Shown piece by piece: positions 5,100 through 5,673 of a stretch of DNA of 5,673 nucleotides. Position numbers and translations under genes: made by a program. The stretch lies in assembly GCA_041309225.1 (NCBI GenBank), contig JBFYZZ010000014.1:1-5673 (forward strand), given 5' to 3'. Position 1 is the stretch's first letter; every line of letters begins with the position of its first letter. This DNA comes from JAFGLY01 sp041309225 (lineage in GTDB: Bacteria > Myxococcota_A > UBA796 > JAFGLY01). The notes under the pieces were generated by a model. That model was not told the origin of the DNA and did not search any database. It saw only the letters and a list, made by a program, of their open reading frames with translations.

Positions 5100-5673
5100 C
5101 CACCGACCCCCTCCGGCTCCTGCTCGACCGCTGCGACCGCGCCGATGCTCCGGCCGCGGACCTCGCCGCGCTCGAGGCACTGCTGGCCGTCCAGGAGGAC
5201 CGGGGGGCGCCGGAGTCCGCCCGAGCCGCCCTCGAGGCCGTGCTCGGGGAGGCCGATCCCGGCGCCGTCCTCGATGCAGCCGCGGGCGGGGCGCGCCTGG
5301 CCGCCGCGTTCGCGGACCTCCGCGACGGCCTGGCCCGCGCGTCCGACGGTGTCGACGTCGCGCGCGGGGTGCTTGGCGAGATCGCCCCCGGGAGCGCCTT
5401 CGACGCCGTGGTCACGGCCCTGTCCGCGGGGCTCGAGGCCGACACCCGGCGGCTGGACCTCACCGACACGGTGCTGGCCAGCCTCGGCGGCACCCGCCCC
5501 GAGGCGTCCTCGGCGCTGGCCGCAGCCGTCGCGGCGGAGGCCGGGCCCACGCCCTCCCTGGCCGACGCCGTCATGGAGCGCCTCGAGACCGAGGACACGG
5601 AGCCCATGGCGATCATGGCCCTCGTGGACGGCGCCCTCCCGTCCGAGCGCCGCACCGCGGTGGCCGTCGGGCT
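5096..5673 (+). CDS. partial alanine-rich protein in anti-sigma position, 3' end outside window
   Basis: A GTG-start frame overlapping the TGA at 5097-5099 stays open to the right edge (192 codons plus 2 nt). The third position is almost always G or C, supporting real coding. A weak GGCGGA lies 7 nt upstream; the frame is open back into the sigma gene but offers no earlier ATG or GTG between 5000 and 5096. The visible protein is alanine-rich and acidic, with no signal peptide or membrane segment. It has one cysteine (13) and no histidine, so the HxxxCxxC zinc motif of classical anti-sigma factors is absent from this part. Two segments align without gaps 34 residues apart: LRDGLARASDGVDVARGVL (75-93) and LSAGLEADTRRLDLTDTVL (109-127). 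A third, SLADAVMERL (154-163), follows, then LVDGALPSERR (176-186). By position and by the DGxLxxERR resemblance it may be an atypical anti-sigma factor or other sigma regulator; this is inference. Confidence 0.75.
   Translation, partial: MTTDPLRLLLDRCDRADAPAADLAALEALLAVQEDRGAPESARAALEAVLGEADPGAVLDAAAGGARLAAAFADLRDGLARASDGVDVARGVLGEIAPGSAFDAVVTALSAGLEADTRRLDLTDTVLASLGGTRPEASSALAAAVAAEAGPTPSLADAVMERLETEDTEPMAIMALVDGALPSERRTAVAVG

Noticed and set aside
3958..5655. A 565-codon minus-strand frame over the sigma factor and the downstream gene
   Set aside because: The product is Ser/Arg/Ala-rich at one end and Val/Gly/Leu-rich at the other, matching antisense readings of the acidic Ala/Glu-rich protein and the sigma factor. 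The plus-strand frames explain the region better.
5029..5673. Alternative plus-strand frame from ATG 5029 or 5059 running to the right edge
   Set aside because: It is extremely Arg/Pro/Gly-rich with the wrong codon-position bias, a shadow of the GTG-start frame beginning at 5096.
1..5673. Search for CRISPR arrays, insertion sequences, integrases or defence genes
   Set aside because: No regularly spaced direct repeats, transposase motifs or defence-related domains are visible. The genes are ordinary chromosomal functions, and I found no evidence of a large new system.

Overview
The window is very GC-rich (about 70% or more by eye), and nearly every codon in the genes ends in G or C. The proteins use little lysine and much alanine and arginine. 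This suggests a high-GC bacterium. The ECF sigma factor looks deltaproteobacterial/Myxococcota-like, but I cannot place the organism firmly from this sequence alone.

Layout. Positions 1-294 hold no confidently assigned complete gene. There is a possible minus-strand coding fragment that runs off the left edge (1-92) and a striking nested inverted repeat with perfect 14-bp outer arms (61-112). Positions 295-1449 on the minus strand encode an acyl-CoA dehydrogenase of the isovaleryl-CoA dehydrogenase-like type. A 112-bp divergent intergenic region (1450-1561) separates it from polA (1562-4258, plus strand), a complete DNA polymerase I with 5' nuclease, proofreading and polymerase active-site motifs all present. 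After a 104-bp gap comes an ECF (RpoE-like) RNA polymerase sigma factor (4363-5004). It is followed by a 32-codon ORF (5001-5099) and a GTG-start ORF that leaves the right edge (5096-5673+). These three reading frames are chained by 4-bp stop/start overlaps (ATGA, then GTGA).

Functional reading. The dehydrogenase (acyl-CoA or branched-chain amino acid catabolism) and Pol I (repair and Okazaki fragment processing) have no obvious functional link; they only share a divergent promoter region. The sigma factor and the downstream ORF form a likely translationally coupled regulatory unit. The downstream protein is where an anti-sigma factor is usually encoded, but its visible 192 residues contain no histidine and one cysteine, so it is not a classical zinc-binding anti-sigma factor. 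It shows an approximately 34-residue internal repeat. That protein, the nested inverted repeat at 61-112 and the small coupled ORF are the parts most worth a second look. The rest is ordinary chromosomal gene content, and I see no mobile element, CRISPR array or RNA gene.
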